Part shown: positions 1 through 8,866 of the stretch, in pieces
Layout: every line of letters starts with the position of its first letter
Position numbering within the stretch: the first letter of the stretch is position 1
Assembly: GCF_000153805.1 (NCBI RefSeq)
Contig: NZ_DS022298.1
Coordinates: 1,802,827 to 1,866,826 of the forward strand
Source: Synechococcus sp. BL107
GTDB taxonomy: Bacteria > Cyanobacteriota > Cyanobacteriia > PCC-6307 > Cyanobiaceae
Direction of reading: 5' to 3'
DNA length: 64,000 nucleotides
Program-made: the position numbers and the translations under genes
The notes under the pieces: model-generated
Seen by the model: only the letters and a program-made list of their open reading frames with translations
Databases searched by the model: none
Told to the model about the DNA's origin: nothing

Positions 1-4
1 TCAT
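1..4 (-). CDS. Start of next ABC permease gene (only the first codon visible)
   Basis: On the minus strand the stop TAA of the neighbouring permease is followed at once by ATG (the bases read TAATG), so a downstream gene probably begins here and runs out of the window. In AapJQMP-type transporters the gene after the first permease is the second permease. Only the start codon is seen; identity is inferred from gene order. Confidence 0.4.
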
Positions 5-906
5 TAGTGACTCCTCTGCAGACGGCCCAACACCGCCCCATTGATGAGGGCCATGCCGCCACTAATCAGCAAATTCAGCAACAAGAAACTGATCAACAAC
101 AACAGGAAGCCTTCAATGGCACGTCCTGTTTGGGTGATGGTGGTGTCACTGACTGCATAGAGATCCGCGTATCCCACCGCAATGGCAAGCGTGCTGTTCT
201 TGGCAAGGTTGAGGTATTGGCTGGTAAGAGCCGGGAGAATGGCTGGTAAGGCCTGGGGCAAGACGATCCGGCGCAGACCCAAACCCTCGGACAAACCAAG
301 GCTTCGAAAGGCTTCCCACTGGCCTCGCGACACCGCATTGATACCGCCACGAACAATTTCGGCGATTGATGCTCCTGTGAACACCACCAACCCCGTGAGA
401 ACCGCGCAAAACTCAACGCTGAGATTGAGACCCAAGAGGCGGATGCCCTGGTTTGAGAAGTGGATCAATCCACCCACAGGAGTCTCCGGCAATCCCAAAA
501 AGGCCACGAAATACCAAAACAGCAACTGCAACAGCAGCGGCACTTGGCGAATCAACGCCACATAGCCACCGGACAAACTGCGTACAAGCCGATTGCGACT
601 GCTCCGGGCAGCTCCGGCGGCCACCCCAAGCGTGGTGGCCAGCAACAACCCCACCAAAATCACCTTGAGGCTGTTTAACCAACCAATGAACAGGGCCCAG
701 GCGTAGCTGTCGGTCGGGGCATAGGGCAGCGCCGTCTCCGCCAGGGCGAAACCAGCTGGACGCCATAGCCAACCGAAATCAAGTCCCAGTCCTGTACGAA
801 TCAAATTCACGGTGATGTTGTTGATCAACACGCCCGCAAAAGTGATCAAGGCAACAACAACGCAAAGCTGAGCCCAGAAGCGTCCTCGACGAAAAATCTG
901 AGGCAT
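4..906 (-). CDS. Amino-acid ABC transporter permease (AapQ/NatG type)
   Basis: A 300-residue inner-membrane permease of a polar amino-acid uptake ABC transporter. It has a first hydrophobic helix near residues 12-35, a long periplasmic stretch, then the HisM-type permease core with the coupling-helix region SLGLSEGLGLRRIVLPQA around residues 202-219, where the ATPase docks. The extended N-terminus is typical of the AapQ/BztB branch rather than short HisM permeases. The gene starts with an ATG that overlaps the stop of the upstream binding-protein gene by one base (TGATG), so the two are translationally coupled. The family assignment is firm. The substrate (acidic or neutral polar amino acids, as for the cyanobacterial NatFGH/BgtA system) is inferred from family and gene order. 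Confidence 0.88.
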   Translation of the reverse strand: MPQIFRRGRFWAQLCVVVALITFAGVLINNITVNLIRTGLGLDFGWLWRPAGFALAETALPYAPTDSYAWALFIGWLNSLKVILVGLLLATTLGVAAGAARSSRNRLVRSLSGGYVALIRQVPLLLQLLFWYFVAFLGLPETPVGGLIHFSNQGIRLLGLNLSVEFCAVLTGLVVFTGASIAEIVRGGINAVSRGQWEAFRSLGLSEGLGLRRIVLPQALPAILPALTSQYLNLAKNSTLAIAVGYADLYAVSDTTITQTGRAIEGFLLLLISFLLLNLLISGGMALINGAVLGRLQRSH

Positions 907-1967
907 CAGGTGAACGGCGGAGCGATCATCAAACCGCCGTCCCTACCCAAACGATTGGGACCTCTTGGAATGGTGACGGCACTCCCGGGGCCGAGATGAC
1001 GGTTATAGATCTCGCCATAGTTCCCCGTTGCCCGAATGACCTGAACCACAAAGTCGTCCGGCAAACCGAGCTTGGCTCCAAGACCCCCATCCACCCCCAA
1101 GAAACGACGCAACGCGGCCTGCGATGGATCCGCAACCGCCCGTTCAAGAACATCATCAAGGTTGGCTTGGGTGATGCCACGCTCCTCCGCTTCGATCAAG
1201 GCATAGACCACCCAATTGGTGGCATCTGCCATCCGCTGATCACCGCCAACGACGGCTGGAGCGAGGGGCTCCTTGCTCAATCGGTCCTCCAAGATCACGT
1301 GCTGTTGGGGATCTTTAAATCCAGAACGGGCCGAAGCCAGCTGTGAACGATCGGAGGTCATCGCGGCACAACGACCTTGCAAGTAGCCACCCACCACTTG
1401 ATTTAAGTCTTGGTATTTGATCGGGGTGTAGGGGAGCCCCTGCGCGGCAAACGCATCATTCAAATTCTGTTCAGTGGTGGTTCCAGACCCAACGCAAATG
1501 GCTTTGCCACTCAGATCAGCCATCGAACGAGCGCCACTACCGACCGACACCATCAATCCCTGCCCATCGTGAAACACCGTGGGAGCAAAGCTCAGTCCAT
1601 TGCCGCCGGCGGCATCACGACTGAGGGTATGGGTCGTGTTGCGTGAGAGCAGGTCGATCTCCCCAGACCGCAGTGCTGTGAATCGCTCCGGCGCCGTGAG
1701 GGGACGGTATTGAACCTTGGTGCTGTCGCCGACAAAAGCCGCGGCCATCGCCTTGCAAACATCCACATCCAAGCCGGCGTAGCGCCCATCGGGACTTAAA
1801 AAACTGAAGCCGGGGATCTTGCCACTTACACCGCACAACAACTCACCCCGCGTTTGCACCAAGTTCAATCTGGAATCAGTGCCATCACCAAGGGTGGCGC
1901 AGCCACACAGCAAACCAATCAATCCACCGACGGCACCAATCAGACGAGAAGAGATAGGTCGGAACAT
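906..1967 (-). CDS. Amino-acid ABC transporter substrate-binding lipoprotein (AapJ/NatF type)
   Basis: Periplasmic solute-binding protein for the permease gene that follows. I chose the ATG at 1967 because it puts a clean lipoprotein signal peptide at the N-terminus (MFRPISSRL..., lipobox LLCGC); an upstream in-frame ATG at 2021 would add 18 residues before the signal. The mature part matches the SBP_bac_3 fold, with the family opening RGELLCGVSG, then GLDVDVCKA and the SGEIDLLSRNTTHT stretch that lines the ligand site in AapJ-like proteins. The length of about 353 residues suits the longer AapJ/BztA branch. It is the first gene of the transporter operon. The lipid anchor is predicted from the lipobox only. 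Confidence 0.88.
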   Translation of the reverse strand: MFRPISSRLIGAVGGLIGLLCGCATLGDGTDSRLNLVQTRGELLCGVSGKIPGFSFLSPDGRYAGLDVDVCKAMAAAFVGDSTKVQYRPLTAPERFTALRSGEIDLLSRNTTHTLSRDAAGGNGLSFAPTVFHDGQGLMVSVGSGARSMADLSGKAICVGSGTTTEQNLNDAFAAQGLPYTPIKYQDLNQVVGGYLQGRCAAMTSDRSQLASARSGFKDPQQHVILEDRLSKEPLAPAVVGGDQRMADATNWVVYALIEAEERGITQANLDDVLERAVADPSQAALRRFLGVDGGLGAKLGLPDDFVVQVIRATGNYGEIYNRHLGPGSAVTIPRGPNRLGRDGGLMIAPPFT

Positions 1968-2057
1968 CAAAGATGGGACGGATCGGATCGGATTGTCCCA
2001 GATCTTCAGGCAACAACCCAAAACACCGGTACCTTCTGGGGGCTTACGGCACCAGAG

Positions 2058-2381
2058 ATGAAACTGCGCCGCTGGCTGCTGACTGGATTGATCGGACTGA
2101 TTGTGACATCACCAGCCGGTGCGTGGGAACAGGACGATCGAAGCAATTACAACAACAAAATGGCTCTTCTTGGTGTGTTACTAGAAGGTGCCAAACAACG
2201 AGCTCAAGAAAATGGCGACATCGAAACCCTTTGCTTACTGCTCAGTATTGGGACGGACGTCACCGCAAATTATGTGAACAGCGCACCCAATAATCAACAA
2301 ATCAATCAACGCTTGGTAGCGATGAATCGAGACCGAAATATGTGCTTCAGCATGCTGGAAAAAACAGCCTTAAAACCTTAA
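2058..2381 (+). CDS. Small secreted protein of unknown function
   Basis: A 107-residue protein. The ATG at 2058 gives a textbook signal peptide (basic MKLRR, hydrophobic LLTGLIGLIVT, cleavage after PAGA). The same reading frame is open upstream to 1854, but that part runs antisense to the binding-protein gene and would bury the signal peptide. The mature region is about 85 residues, rich in Asn and Gln, with two cysteines that could form one disulfide. It is convergent with the SulP gene and their stop codons overlap by 4 bases. I do not recognise the family; export to the periplasm is predicted. Confidence 0.6.
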   Translation: MKLRRWLLTGLIGLIVTSPAGAWEQDDRSNYNNKMALLGVLLEGAKQRAQENGDIETLCLLLSIGTDVTANYVNSAPNNQQINQRLVAMNRDRNMCFSMLEKTALKP

Positions 2382-3955
2382 GCATGGGCTGACTCTTGCC
2401 CTCCAATCCGTTCAAATAAATCAAGGGATTCTTGATTCATACCCACGACGCTGACTTCTGACCCACCAAGACGTAACTTCCGGATCACTTGATCCAGAGC
2501 CGCCACACCACTTTGATCCCAGATATGGGCTTGCGAAAGGTCAATGCTGATCCGTTCCGGATGATCATGCAGATCAAATCCTTGGACGAAATAGATGGTG
2601 CTCACAAAAAATAACTGGCCAATCACCCGGTAGTGGCGTTCTTGCGCACTGATCTGATCCGATTCCACCCGGATCACCTTGGCAACTTTGCGGCTGAACA
2701 AAATGCCGGCCAAAGCAACACCGGCCAACACACCCAGGGCCAAGTTATGTGGCGTCGTGAGCATCGTGACGGCAAACGTCATCAGCATCACGGAGGTGTC
2801 GCTCTTGGGGATCCGACGCACATTGCGCAGGCCATTGATGTCGGCCGTGCTCACCGCGATGCTGATCATCACGGCCACCAAGGCAGCCATGGGAATCTGC
2901 TTCAACCAGGAGCCCGCCAACAAGATCATTGCCAGCAAACTGACGCCCGAGAACAAAGTCGACAGGCGCGTTCGACCGCCGTTGTCGATGTTCATCACCG
3001 ATTGACCAACCAAGGCGCAGCCAGCCATTCCGCCAAAGAGGGAGGACACGATGTTGGCGATGCCTTGACCGCGAGCTTCAACGTTTTTATTGGAGGAAGA
3101 ATCGGTTTTATCGTCAAGAATGTCTTGGGTGAGAAAGCTTTCCATCAAGCCCACCAAGGAAATAGCCAAAGCGGTGGGCAAGACCATGCCGAGGGTTTCA
3201 AGGCTGAAGGGCACACCTCCACCGCCTCGACCGAAGGGAATACCAAAACTGGGCAAGCCATCCGGAAGATTGCCCAAACTGCTGACCGTTGGGATGTCGA
3301 ACTGGAACCCGATGCTGATGGCCGTGAGCACAACAATCGCCACCAGCTGAGAGGGGACGACCCGCGTCAACCGTGGCAATCCATAAATGATCACGAGCCC
3401 CAACATCACCAAACCCCACACCACCGGCACCTGGCCGCCATGGGGCAACAACAAACCCGCCGCATGATCACCTCCCTCACCATGGCCACCACCAAAGCCA
3501 AGCTGGGGAAGCTGCGCTTGAAAGATCAACAAAGCCAAGGCATTCACAAATCCGCTGAGAACCCCCTGGGGAACGAAGCGCATCTGATCGGCTAGGCGCA
3601 GATAGCCCCAGAGAATCTGGAGCACCCCGGTCACAAGACCAGCCACCAACAAATATTTCACCCCCAATCCAGGGCCTACAGCTTCACCACTGGCGACAAG
3701 GCCAGTCATCAATAACGCTGTTGATCCGGTCGCGGACGTAATCATGGCCATCCGTCCGCCGACGACCGCAATCGTCAGGGACAAACAAAAGGCGCCAAAG
3801 AGGCCGACTTTGGGATCGACTCCAGCAATTCCTGAGAACGCAATCGCCTCTGGAATCATCGCGAAAGCGACGACCAAGCCGGAAAGCAGGTCTTTACTGG
3901 GATTAGAGAACCACTGATTCACCAGGGTGGAACTGAATCGATTGGCCATGACCAA
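2378..3955 (-). CDS. SulP-family anion transporter with STAS domain
   Basis: A 525-residue membrane transporter. The N-terminal 400 residues form the SulP core: the opening segment [20 protein letters not shown] is the conserved first helix, and the [11 protein letters not shown] region with the following glycine-rich helix is characteristic. The C-terminal 100 residues are a STAS domain with the [20 protein letters not shown] phosphorylation-site-like loop. SulP proteins carry sulfate, bicarbonate or other anions across the inner membrane. BicA, the Na+-dependent bicarbonate transporter, is a SulP member, but this protein differs from the BicA sequence I recall, so the substrate stays open. 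Starts at MVMANRF; the second ATG two codons on is equally possible. Confidence 0.85.
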   Translation of the reverse strand: MVMANRFSSTLVNQWFSNPSKDLLSGLVVAFAMIPEAIAFSGIAGVDPKVGLFGAFCLSLTIAVVGGRMAMITSATGSTALLMTGLVASGEAVGPGLGVKYLLVAGLVTGVLQILWGYLRLADQMRFVPQGVLSGFVNALALLIFQAQLPQLGFGGGHGEGGDHAAGLLLPHGGQVPVVWGLVMLGLVIIYGLPRLTRVVPSQLVAIVVLTAISIGFQFDIPTVSSLGNLPDGLPSFGIPFGRGGGGVPFSLETLGMVLPTALAISLVGLMESFLTQDILDDKTDSSSNKNVEARGQGIANIVSSLFGGMAGCALVGQSVMNIDNGGRTRLSTLFSGVSLLAMILLAGSWLKQIPMAALVAVMISIAVSTADINGLRNVRRIPKSDTSVMLMTFAVTMLTTPHNLALGVLAGVALAGILFSRKVAKVIRVESDQISAQERHYRVIGQLFFVSTIYFVQGFDLHDHPERISIDLSQAHIWDQSGVAALDQVIRKLRLGGSEVSVVGMNQESLDLFERIGGQESAHA

Positions 3956-3980
3956 CGCCGTAGGCTGCCGCGACCGTAGA

Positions 3981-5219
3981 TCAGAGCGGCGGCAGGTTGC
4001 CAGCGGGGTCGACCTTCTTCTTCAGAGCTTTCAAACCAGGCAGCGATTCTCCAAACGCTTGCTCAAGCTCACGTTGATGAAACGGCAGATGGTCGTGAAG
4101 TTGAGCCAGATGAACACCTGGGCAGAGCGGTTGCAAGACAGACCAAAGCTCCTCGAGCCAGCGCAAGCTGCGTTGACGCATCGCCAAATCACCGGCAACC
4201 CAACCCGCCGTAATCCAAGGCTTCCAAACAGCGTCACGGTGGTGGAACGAGGTGAGACCAGCCGGTACCAGGGATGTGGCACCTCCCAATTGCTGACACG
4301 ACAGGCTGCATGAAGGGTGGGGACGGCGACGCATGCAATCCCGCAGAAGGGGCATGCACTCGTTCCAATCAGCGGCCCGTGCTGGCCCCAAGAGTCCAAC
4401 AACCTCAAAGTGCATACGCTGAGCACCCGGACGGGGAACCACGAGGGCAGGCAATTGATGCAAACCGTCGATGCACTGCATTCCTCCAAGACCAGGGTCT
4501 TGGTCGTACACCCGCAAGATGTCCAACTGGTCAGCATCTCCCCAATGCCACTGAAGGCTGATCGACGGGTCAGACGCTTCAGCCTCGTTCATCCAATCGG
4601 GGAGTGCATCAGATGAAGCACGGCACTGCTCGACCCAGAGCGGAATCAGCGGATGGGTGAGCAGACGCACCTCCGTGACGACAGCCAGAAACGGCGCGGC
4701 ACCACAAAGGGCTCTCCACTCAGCTGCATCGCCATCGTGTTGGCGCTGCAGCCAAAATTCCTCTCCATTTCCCCACACTCCACGGATCTCAAGGAGGTGG
4801 TCAATGGCCAAACCCAGCGCACGACTGCGGGGCCCCATACCGCCCGTCAAGACATAGCCGAGTCCAGGCAAACCAGACAAACCGGTCGAAATGGATCGAC
4901 CATGGGGAAGCAAGGCCTGAAGCACATCCCCCATCCGGCAACCGCCACCAACCCACACGGACTGATCAGAGCTCTGCCAGGCAATCCGATTCAGTTGCGG
5001 TCGCAGATCAAGCGTCCACTGGTTGTGGGCTGCTGCCCTTGAACTTGTCCCACCACCGCAGACCCGCAAGGGCCGCGGTCCGGTCCAGCCCTTCAGTAAA
5101 TCGGGCAACTCAGCCTGAGACGGACACATGCCGCCAACAGAGGCTGCATCTTGAGCTTGCGCATTGGATAGAGCGAGGGGAGCCTGATCCATTGCTGCAC
5201 GCCGAATAGGGTCTAGCAT
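3981..5219 (-). CDS. FAD-binding oxidoreductase (FAD-linked oxidase, GlcD-like)
   Basis: About 412 residues. The N-terminal half is a PCMH-type FAD-binding domain: PLRVCGGGTSSR is the nucleotide-binding loop and the GLSGLPGLGYVLTGGMG segment corresponds to the conserved Gly-rich flavin contact. The protein ends in DPAGNLPPL, like the C-terminal DP-x-G-x-hydrophobic tail of FAD-linked oxidases. ATG starts at 5219 and 5192 are both possible; the reading frame stays open to 5408, but that part overlaps the divergent chelatase gene. Members oxidise hydroxy acids, sugars or cytokinins, and nothing here fixes the substrate. No iron-sulfur domain follows. The gene is divergent from cbiX with about 20 bases between the starts. 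Confidence 0.7.
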   Translation of the reverse strand: MLDPIRRAAMDQAPLALSNAQAQDAASVGGMCPSQAELPDLLKGWTGPRPLRVCGGGTSSRAAAHNQWTLDLRPQLNRIAWQSSDQSVWVGGGCRMGDVLQALLPHGRSISTGLSGLPGLGYVLTGGMGPRSRALGLAIDHLLEIRGVWGNGEEFWLQRQHDGDAAEWRALCGAAPFLAVVTEVRLLTHPLIPLWVEQCRASSDALPDWMNEAEASDPSISLQWHWGDADQLDILRVYDQDPGLGGMQCIDGLHQLPALVVPRPGAQRMHFEVVGLLGPARAADWNECMPLLRDCMRRRPHPSCSLSCQQLGGATSLVPAGLTSFHHRDAVWKPWITAGWVAGDLAMRQRSLRWLEELWSVLQPLCPGVHLAQLHDHLPFHQRELEQAFGESLPGLKALKKKVDPAGNLPPL

Positions 5220-5240
5220 TCGTATAGCGAAACGAGCGCC

Positions 5241-6332
5241 TTGGCCGACTTCCAAGCAGAACCATCCGTTGAACGCCTTGGGGTTCTGATCTGTGGCCAC
5301 GGCAGCCGCAACCGGCTTGCCGTTGAAGAATTTGCGCAGATGGTCGAACAACTTCGGCCCAAGCTTGCTCCCATGCCTGTAGAGCATGGCTACTTGGAGT
5401 TCGCCCAACCGATTCTGAGGGAGGGCTTGGAATCACTCCGCCAACAGGGAGTCACCAAAGTTCTAGCCATCCCCGCCATGTTGTTTGCGGCAGGGCACGC
5501 CAAAAACGACATTCCCTCCGTTTTAAATACGTACACCGCGGAAACGGGCCTGCCCATCGACTACGGCCGCGAGTTGGGCGTTGATCGATTGATGGTGGCT
5601 GCAGCAGGGTCCAGGGTCCAAGAAGCCTTGCACCGCGCATCCGACGACATCCCCGTCTCCGAAACATTGCTCGTAGTCGTTGGGCGCGGATCCTCCGATC
5701 CCGACGCCAACTCAAATGTGGCGAAAGTGACTCGGATGTTGGTGGAGGGTTTTGGCTTTGGCTGGGGTGAAACCGTCTATTCCGGCGTGACATTCCCCCT
5801 CGTGGACCCTGGTCTTCGACATGTGGTTCGCTTGGGTTTCCGCCGCATCGTTGTGGTTCCTTATTTTTTATTTTCAGGGGTTCTCGTCAGTCGAATCCGT
5901 CAGCACACAGACCTCGTAGCGGCTGACTATCCCGATGTGGAGTTCCTCTCGGCCGGCTATCTAGGCCAACACCCGATGGTGGTGGACACGTTCCGAGAGC
6001 GGGTGGACGAGGTGCTCCGTGGAGATACCGCAATGAATTGCTCCCTCTGCAAGTACAGAGCCCAGGTGCTGGGCTTTGAACAGGATGTGGGACGAGCCCA
6101 GGAGAGTCACCACCATCACGTGGAGGGATTGGCCGAGAGCTGCACGCTCTGCGAGCGGGAATGCACGGGGGCTTGCCAACCCAATGGTGTCCCGCTTGAG
6201 GCTCACAGCCATGAGCACGAGCATGAGCACGGGCATCACCATCCCCCCTACCCCCACGCTGAGCACCCGCTCGGTCCCCTCACGTTGAGCCAAACCTCAA
6301 AAGCCTCCAAAGATTTTCCTCGGAACCCTTAA
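5241..6332 (+). CDS. cbiX: Sirohydrochlorin chelatase, long CbiX/SirB type with Cys and His metal motifs
   Basis: Inserts Co2+ (or Fe2+) into sirohydrochlorin on the way to cobalamin or siroheme. It has two CbiX repeats: LICGHGSRNRLAVEEF near residue 17 with the metal-binding His, and LVVVGRGSSDPDANSN near residue 140. The C-terminal third holds MNCSLC at residues 265-270, which fits the MxCxxC [4Fe-4S] motif described for Bacillus megaterium CbiX, a second cluster CTLCERECTGAC at 301-312, and a His-rich tail with HEHEHEHGHHH. No ATG is available upstream of the conserved GHGSR motif in this frame, so the TTG at 5241 is the likely start. Cobalt rather than iron is inferred from the long form. 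Confidence 0.87.
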   Translation: MADFQAEPSVERLGVLICGHGSRNRLAVEEFAQMVEQLRPKLAPMPVEHGYLEFAQPILREGLESLRQQGVTKVLAIPAMLFAAGHAKNDIPSVLNTYTAETGLPIDYGRELGVDRLMVAAAGSRVQEALHRASDDIPVSETLLVVVGRGSSDPDANSNVAKVTRMLVEGFGFGWGETVYSGVTFPLVDPGLRHVVRLGFRRIVVVPYFLFSGVLVSRIRQHTDLVAADYPDVEFLSAGYLGQHPMVVDTFRERVDEVLRGDTAMNCSLCKYRAQVLGFEQDVGRAQESHHHHVEGLAESCTLCERECTGACQPNGVPLEAHSHEHEHEHGHHHPPYPHAEHPLGPLTLSQTSKASKDFPRNP

Positions 6333-6814
6333 GAAAAACCAGGCAATTCAAGCGAGTAGCGCGACCAGTCTCAGTAAGAACTAGTGAGATTTTCCGAATA
6401 TCAGATTTATTAATCAATAAAAAAGCAGGGACGTCTTCCCTTTTTTTTCCACAACATCGGTCCCAATTTCCACAAGCAGTTCGTTGAGATGCCCATCATT
6501 CCTGAAGCCTGTGAAGAGAGAACCAAAAACAAAAACTGTCTTGACGGGCACTTCGATTGGACTTCGGTTGGATAAAGCCTTGGTTAAGCGTCCCAACCGA
6601 AAGCCTTAAATCGATTGCAAATACTAGTTTCTTGCCAAGTCTCATCCACGGCTTTTTCAAAAATCAGTTGTTTTGACGAATACGGGGTTTGTATGGCTTT
6701 CTTATGGACGTCAACGAGTCAGAGCGAGGCTCAATGGATCGAAATCATTTGGAGAAATGTCATGGGTTGGGAGCAACAGACGCTGTTGTTTCCACAAGCA
6801 CGCCTCCGCTCACC
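6333..6814. other. Gene-poor AT-rich spacer
   Basis: No convincing gene. It holds a weak hairpin terminator (listed separately) after cbiX. One minus-strand frame of 60 codons (6414-6596) begins with TTG and ends inside the terminator; I do not accept it. A promoter for the DUF2811 gene must lie toward the right end, but I see no consensus box that I would defend. Confidence 0.5.
6427..6448 (+). terminator. Probable terminator after cbiX
   Basis: A short stem AGGGA/TCCCT with a 5-base loop is followed by a run of eight T. The stem is only 5 bp, so strength is doubtful, but the T run is long and the position about 95 bases after the cbiX stop is sensible. Confidence 0.45.
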
Positions 6815-7063
6815 ATGAGTGTTTCATCGCCTTCGCATTCCTACGTGAGTCTGGAAGCAGAAATCCCCGAAGTGCTCTACCGCGGCATGAAAGATTTCAT
6901 TGGAGACCACCCCACCTGGGATCAATACCGAGTGATGAGTTCGGCACTAGCCCACTTTCTCTTCCAAAACGGCAGCGACAATCGGGCCGTAAGCGAGCGC
7001 TATCTCGACGATTTGTTTATGCAGTCCGAGCCTCAAGGGCGAGGAGGCAAGCGCGACGACTGA
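6815..7063 (+). CDS. DUF2811 family protein
   Basis: An 82-residue soluble protein. The core EAEIPEVLYRGMKDFIGDHP and the following DQYRVMSSALAHFLFQNG are the hallmark of DUF2811, a small family found in cyanobacteria and without known function. The ATG at 6815 leaves a short Ser-rich leader before the domain; frames open further upstream give no family residues. Its last 47 bases overlap the 3' end of the convergent GMC oxidoreductase gene. Confidence 0.72.
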   Translation: MSVSSPSHSYVSLEAEIPEVLYRGMKDFIGDHPTWDQYRVMSSALAHFLFQNGSDNRAVSERYLDDLFMQSEPQGRGGKRDD

Positions 7064-8672
7064 TCGCCATCATCGTGAGCGTTGGAGACTGCCAAGCGGA
7101 GGTTGGCCAACAAGCGCCATCCACAACCAGCACATTTGGTGTTCTCCACAATTGGTTGCTGGCATTGAGAACACTGGTGCGTTCATCACAACCGAATGGA
7201 GCCCCTCCCACTTCGTGGATGTAGTAGCCAGGCGGAGCTGCACCTTCGCTTAAGGCCACAGCGCCTTTCAAAAAGGGCTCGACCAAAGGCAGGTGAAACA
7301 GGTCTTTGATTGGCAAGGGTTCCCCCCCGGCGGCAGAAATGCAAGCCTGAATCCGACCGCGCATGTGATCCACCATCGCCAATTCATTGACGCTCCATTG
7401 GCAGTTGATATGGGGAACAGCTACATCCCAACGATCCACTTGTCCCTGCAAGGTCACCCTGTTGTCAGCACGGGGCAGAACTTCTCCGTGACCAATCAAA
7501 AATCCCGTCGTGGTGTTGGCCCGACGCTTCAGGACAGCCGGCGGATCAAAACGTCCGATTCCACCCCACAATCCATAACCACCCTGGAATGTCGGCTGAT
7601 CAAGGGGCTGATGGAGATGCCGTCCAAACGGGATAAAAAAGCTTCCGGCCCCAGTGAGGGGTGGTTGGGGGCCTGAGCACAGCCCTGGAAACGCAAAAAA
7701 CTGACTAGTGGATACGTGATCCATCAGCCGGGTCCCAAGACGCCCAGATGGATCCACCACACCGCCCTGCTGAACTTGCTCACTCGAGCGCAACAAGATC
7801 GACACCGATTGAATGGTGGAAGCGGCCAACACGACCAGATCCCCGTTGATGAGATGGCGGTTGCCATTGGCTTGGTTGACGGCGACAACCCCGGTGGCCT
7901 TCGTACCCGAAGACGCCAGCTCAAGCCGCTCGACGAGGTGATTTGACAGCAGCTGGACCCTGCCCGTGGCCATGGCGCGGGGCAGGGTGCTGCCACAACT
8001 GCTGGAACGCGGCCAAGGGCCATCACGGCTGGGATCGTGGGGGCCAAATCCCCGCGATGGGATTACATCGATGCCGAGCTGATCCGCAACCGCTTCCATA
8101 AAGCGTTGTTCTGCGGCAGTAGCCGGGAGGGGAGGCTCTGTGGCCCCGTCTGGAAGATGGCCAAGGTGGTTGCGTCCACCATGCACCTTTAACAATTTTT
8201 CGAGAGCGGAGTAATGCGCCGTTAAGTCGTGGCTCCTGATCGGCCACGACACCTCTTCACCCTCAAGTTGAACTCCCGTGAAATCCTCATCCGACAGTCG
8301 GAGGGTGATGCCGCCCCAGGTGAGGCTGCGACCGCCCACTTGCAAACCACGGGTCCAGAGAAACGGACGATCGGGCGGATGGTGATAGGGATGCAACCGC
8401 TCATCGGCGTATAAGCGAGGGTTGGCTTTCCAATAGCCAGGGTGTTGGGCCTGACGTCGATGTTGGCCACTGATCAGACCAGCCAAACGACGCATCAAAT
8501 TGCCGGGCTCAGTCGTCAGGGCTTCACCGCTGCTGAGGTTCGGTCCCGCATCAATGACCAACACCCTGGCCCCCCCTTCAGCCAGGGTCATGGCGGCCAC
8601 ACCGCCACTCGCTCCAGAACCAACAACGATGGCGTCCCAAACACCTTCGACCACCTGGCTGGAGCTACTCAT
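7017..8672 (-). CDS. GMC-family FAD-dependent oxidoreductase
   Basis: A 551-residue flavoprotein. The N-terminal dinucleotide-binding fold is clear: AIVVGSGASGGVAAMTLAEGG, with an acidic strand end VLVIDAGP. Further on are the GMC substrate-domain elements GGRSLTWGG and, near the C-terminus, NVLVVDGACWPTSAWQSPTLTM, where family members carry the catalytic His/Asn region. GMC enzymes oxidise alcohols and sugars such as glucose or choline; the natural substrate is unknown here. No signal peptide is apparent. The ATG at 8672 was preferred over an ATG at 8723 because the protein should begin just before the FAD-binding strand. It is convergent with, and overlaps, the DUF2811 gene. Confidence 0.85.
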   Translation of the reverse strand: MSSSSQVVEGVWDAIVVGSGASGGVAAMTLAEGGARVLVIDAGPNLSSGEALTTEPGNLMRRLAGLISGQHRRQAQHPGYWKANPRLYADERLHPYHHPPDRPFLWTRGLQVGGRSLTWGGITLRLSDEDFTGVQLEGEEVSWPIRSHDLTAHYSALEKLLKVHGGRNHLGHLPDGATEPPLPATAAEQRFMEAVADQLGIDVIPSRGFGPHDPSRDGPWPRSSSCGSTLPRAMATGRVQLLSNHLVERLELASSGTKATGVVAVNQANGNRHLINGDLVVLAASTIQSVSILLRSSEQVQQGGVVDPSGRLGTRLMDHVSTSQFFAFPGLCSGPQPPLTGAGSFFIPFGRHLHQPLDQPTFQGGYGLWGGIGRFDPPAVLKRRANTTTGFLIGHGEVLPRADNRVTLQGQVDRWDVAVPHINCQWSVNELAMVDHMRGRIQACISAAGGEPLPIKDLFHLPLVEPFLKGAVALSEGAAPPGYYIHEVGGAPFGCDERTSVLNASNQLWRTPNVLVVDGACWPTSAWQSPTLTMMAISRRACLLALEARTA

Positions 8673-8730
8673 CAAGACGCGGTGCCAAAAAAAAGATCCT
8701 CCGATGGAGGACCTCAAATTCAATCAGATG

Positions 8731-8807
<77 letters not shown>

Positions 8808-8866
8808 GCAGCCAAATGATCATACAGCTGCGTGTTCCCAGCACTGATTTCGGCCGAGCTGCTGCT

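Noticed and set aside
2633-3595. Long plus-strand frame opposite the SulP gene
   Set aside because: Shadow of the SulP gene; His/Gln-rich composition without domains.
6414-6596. 60-codon minus-strand frame after cbiX
   Set aside because: TTG start, no family residues, and its 3' end lies in a terminator hairpin.
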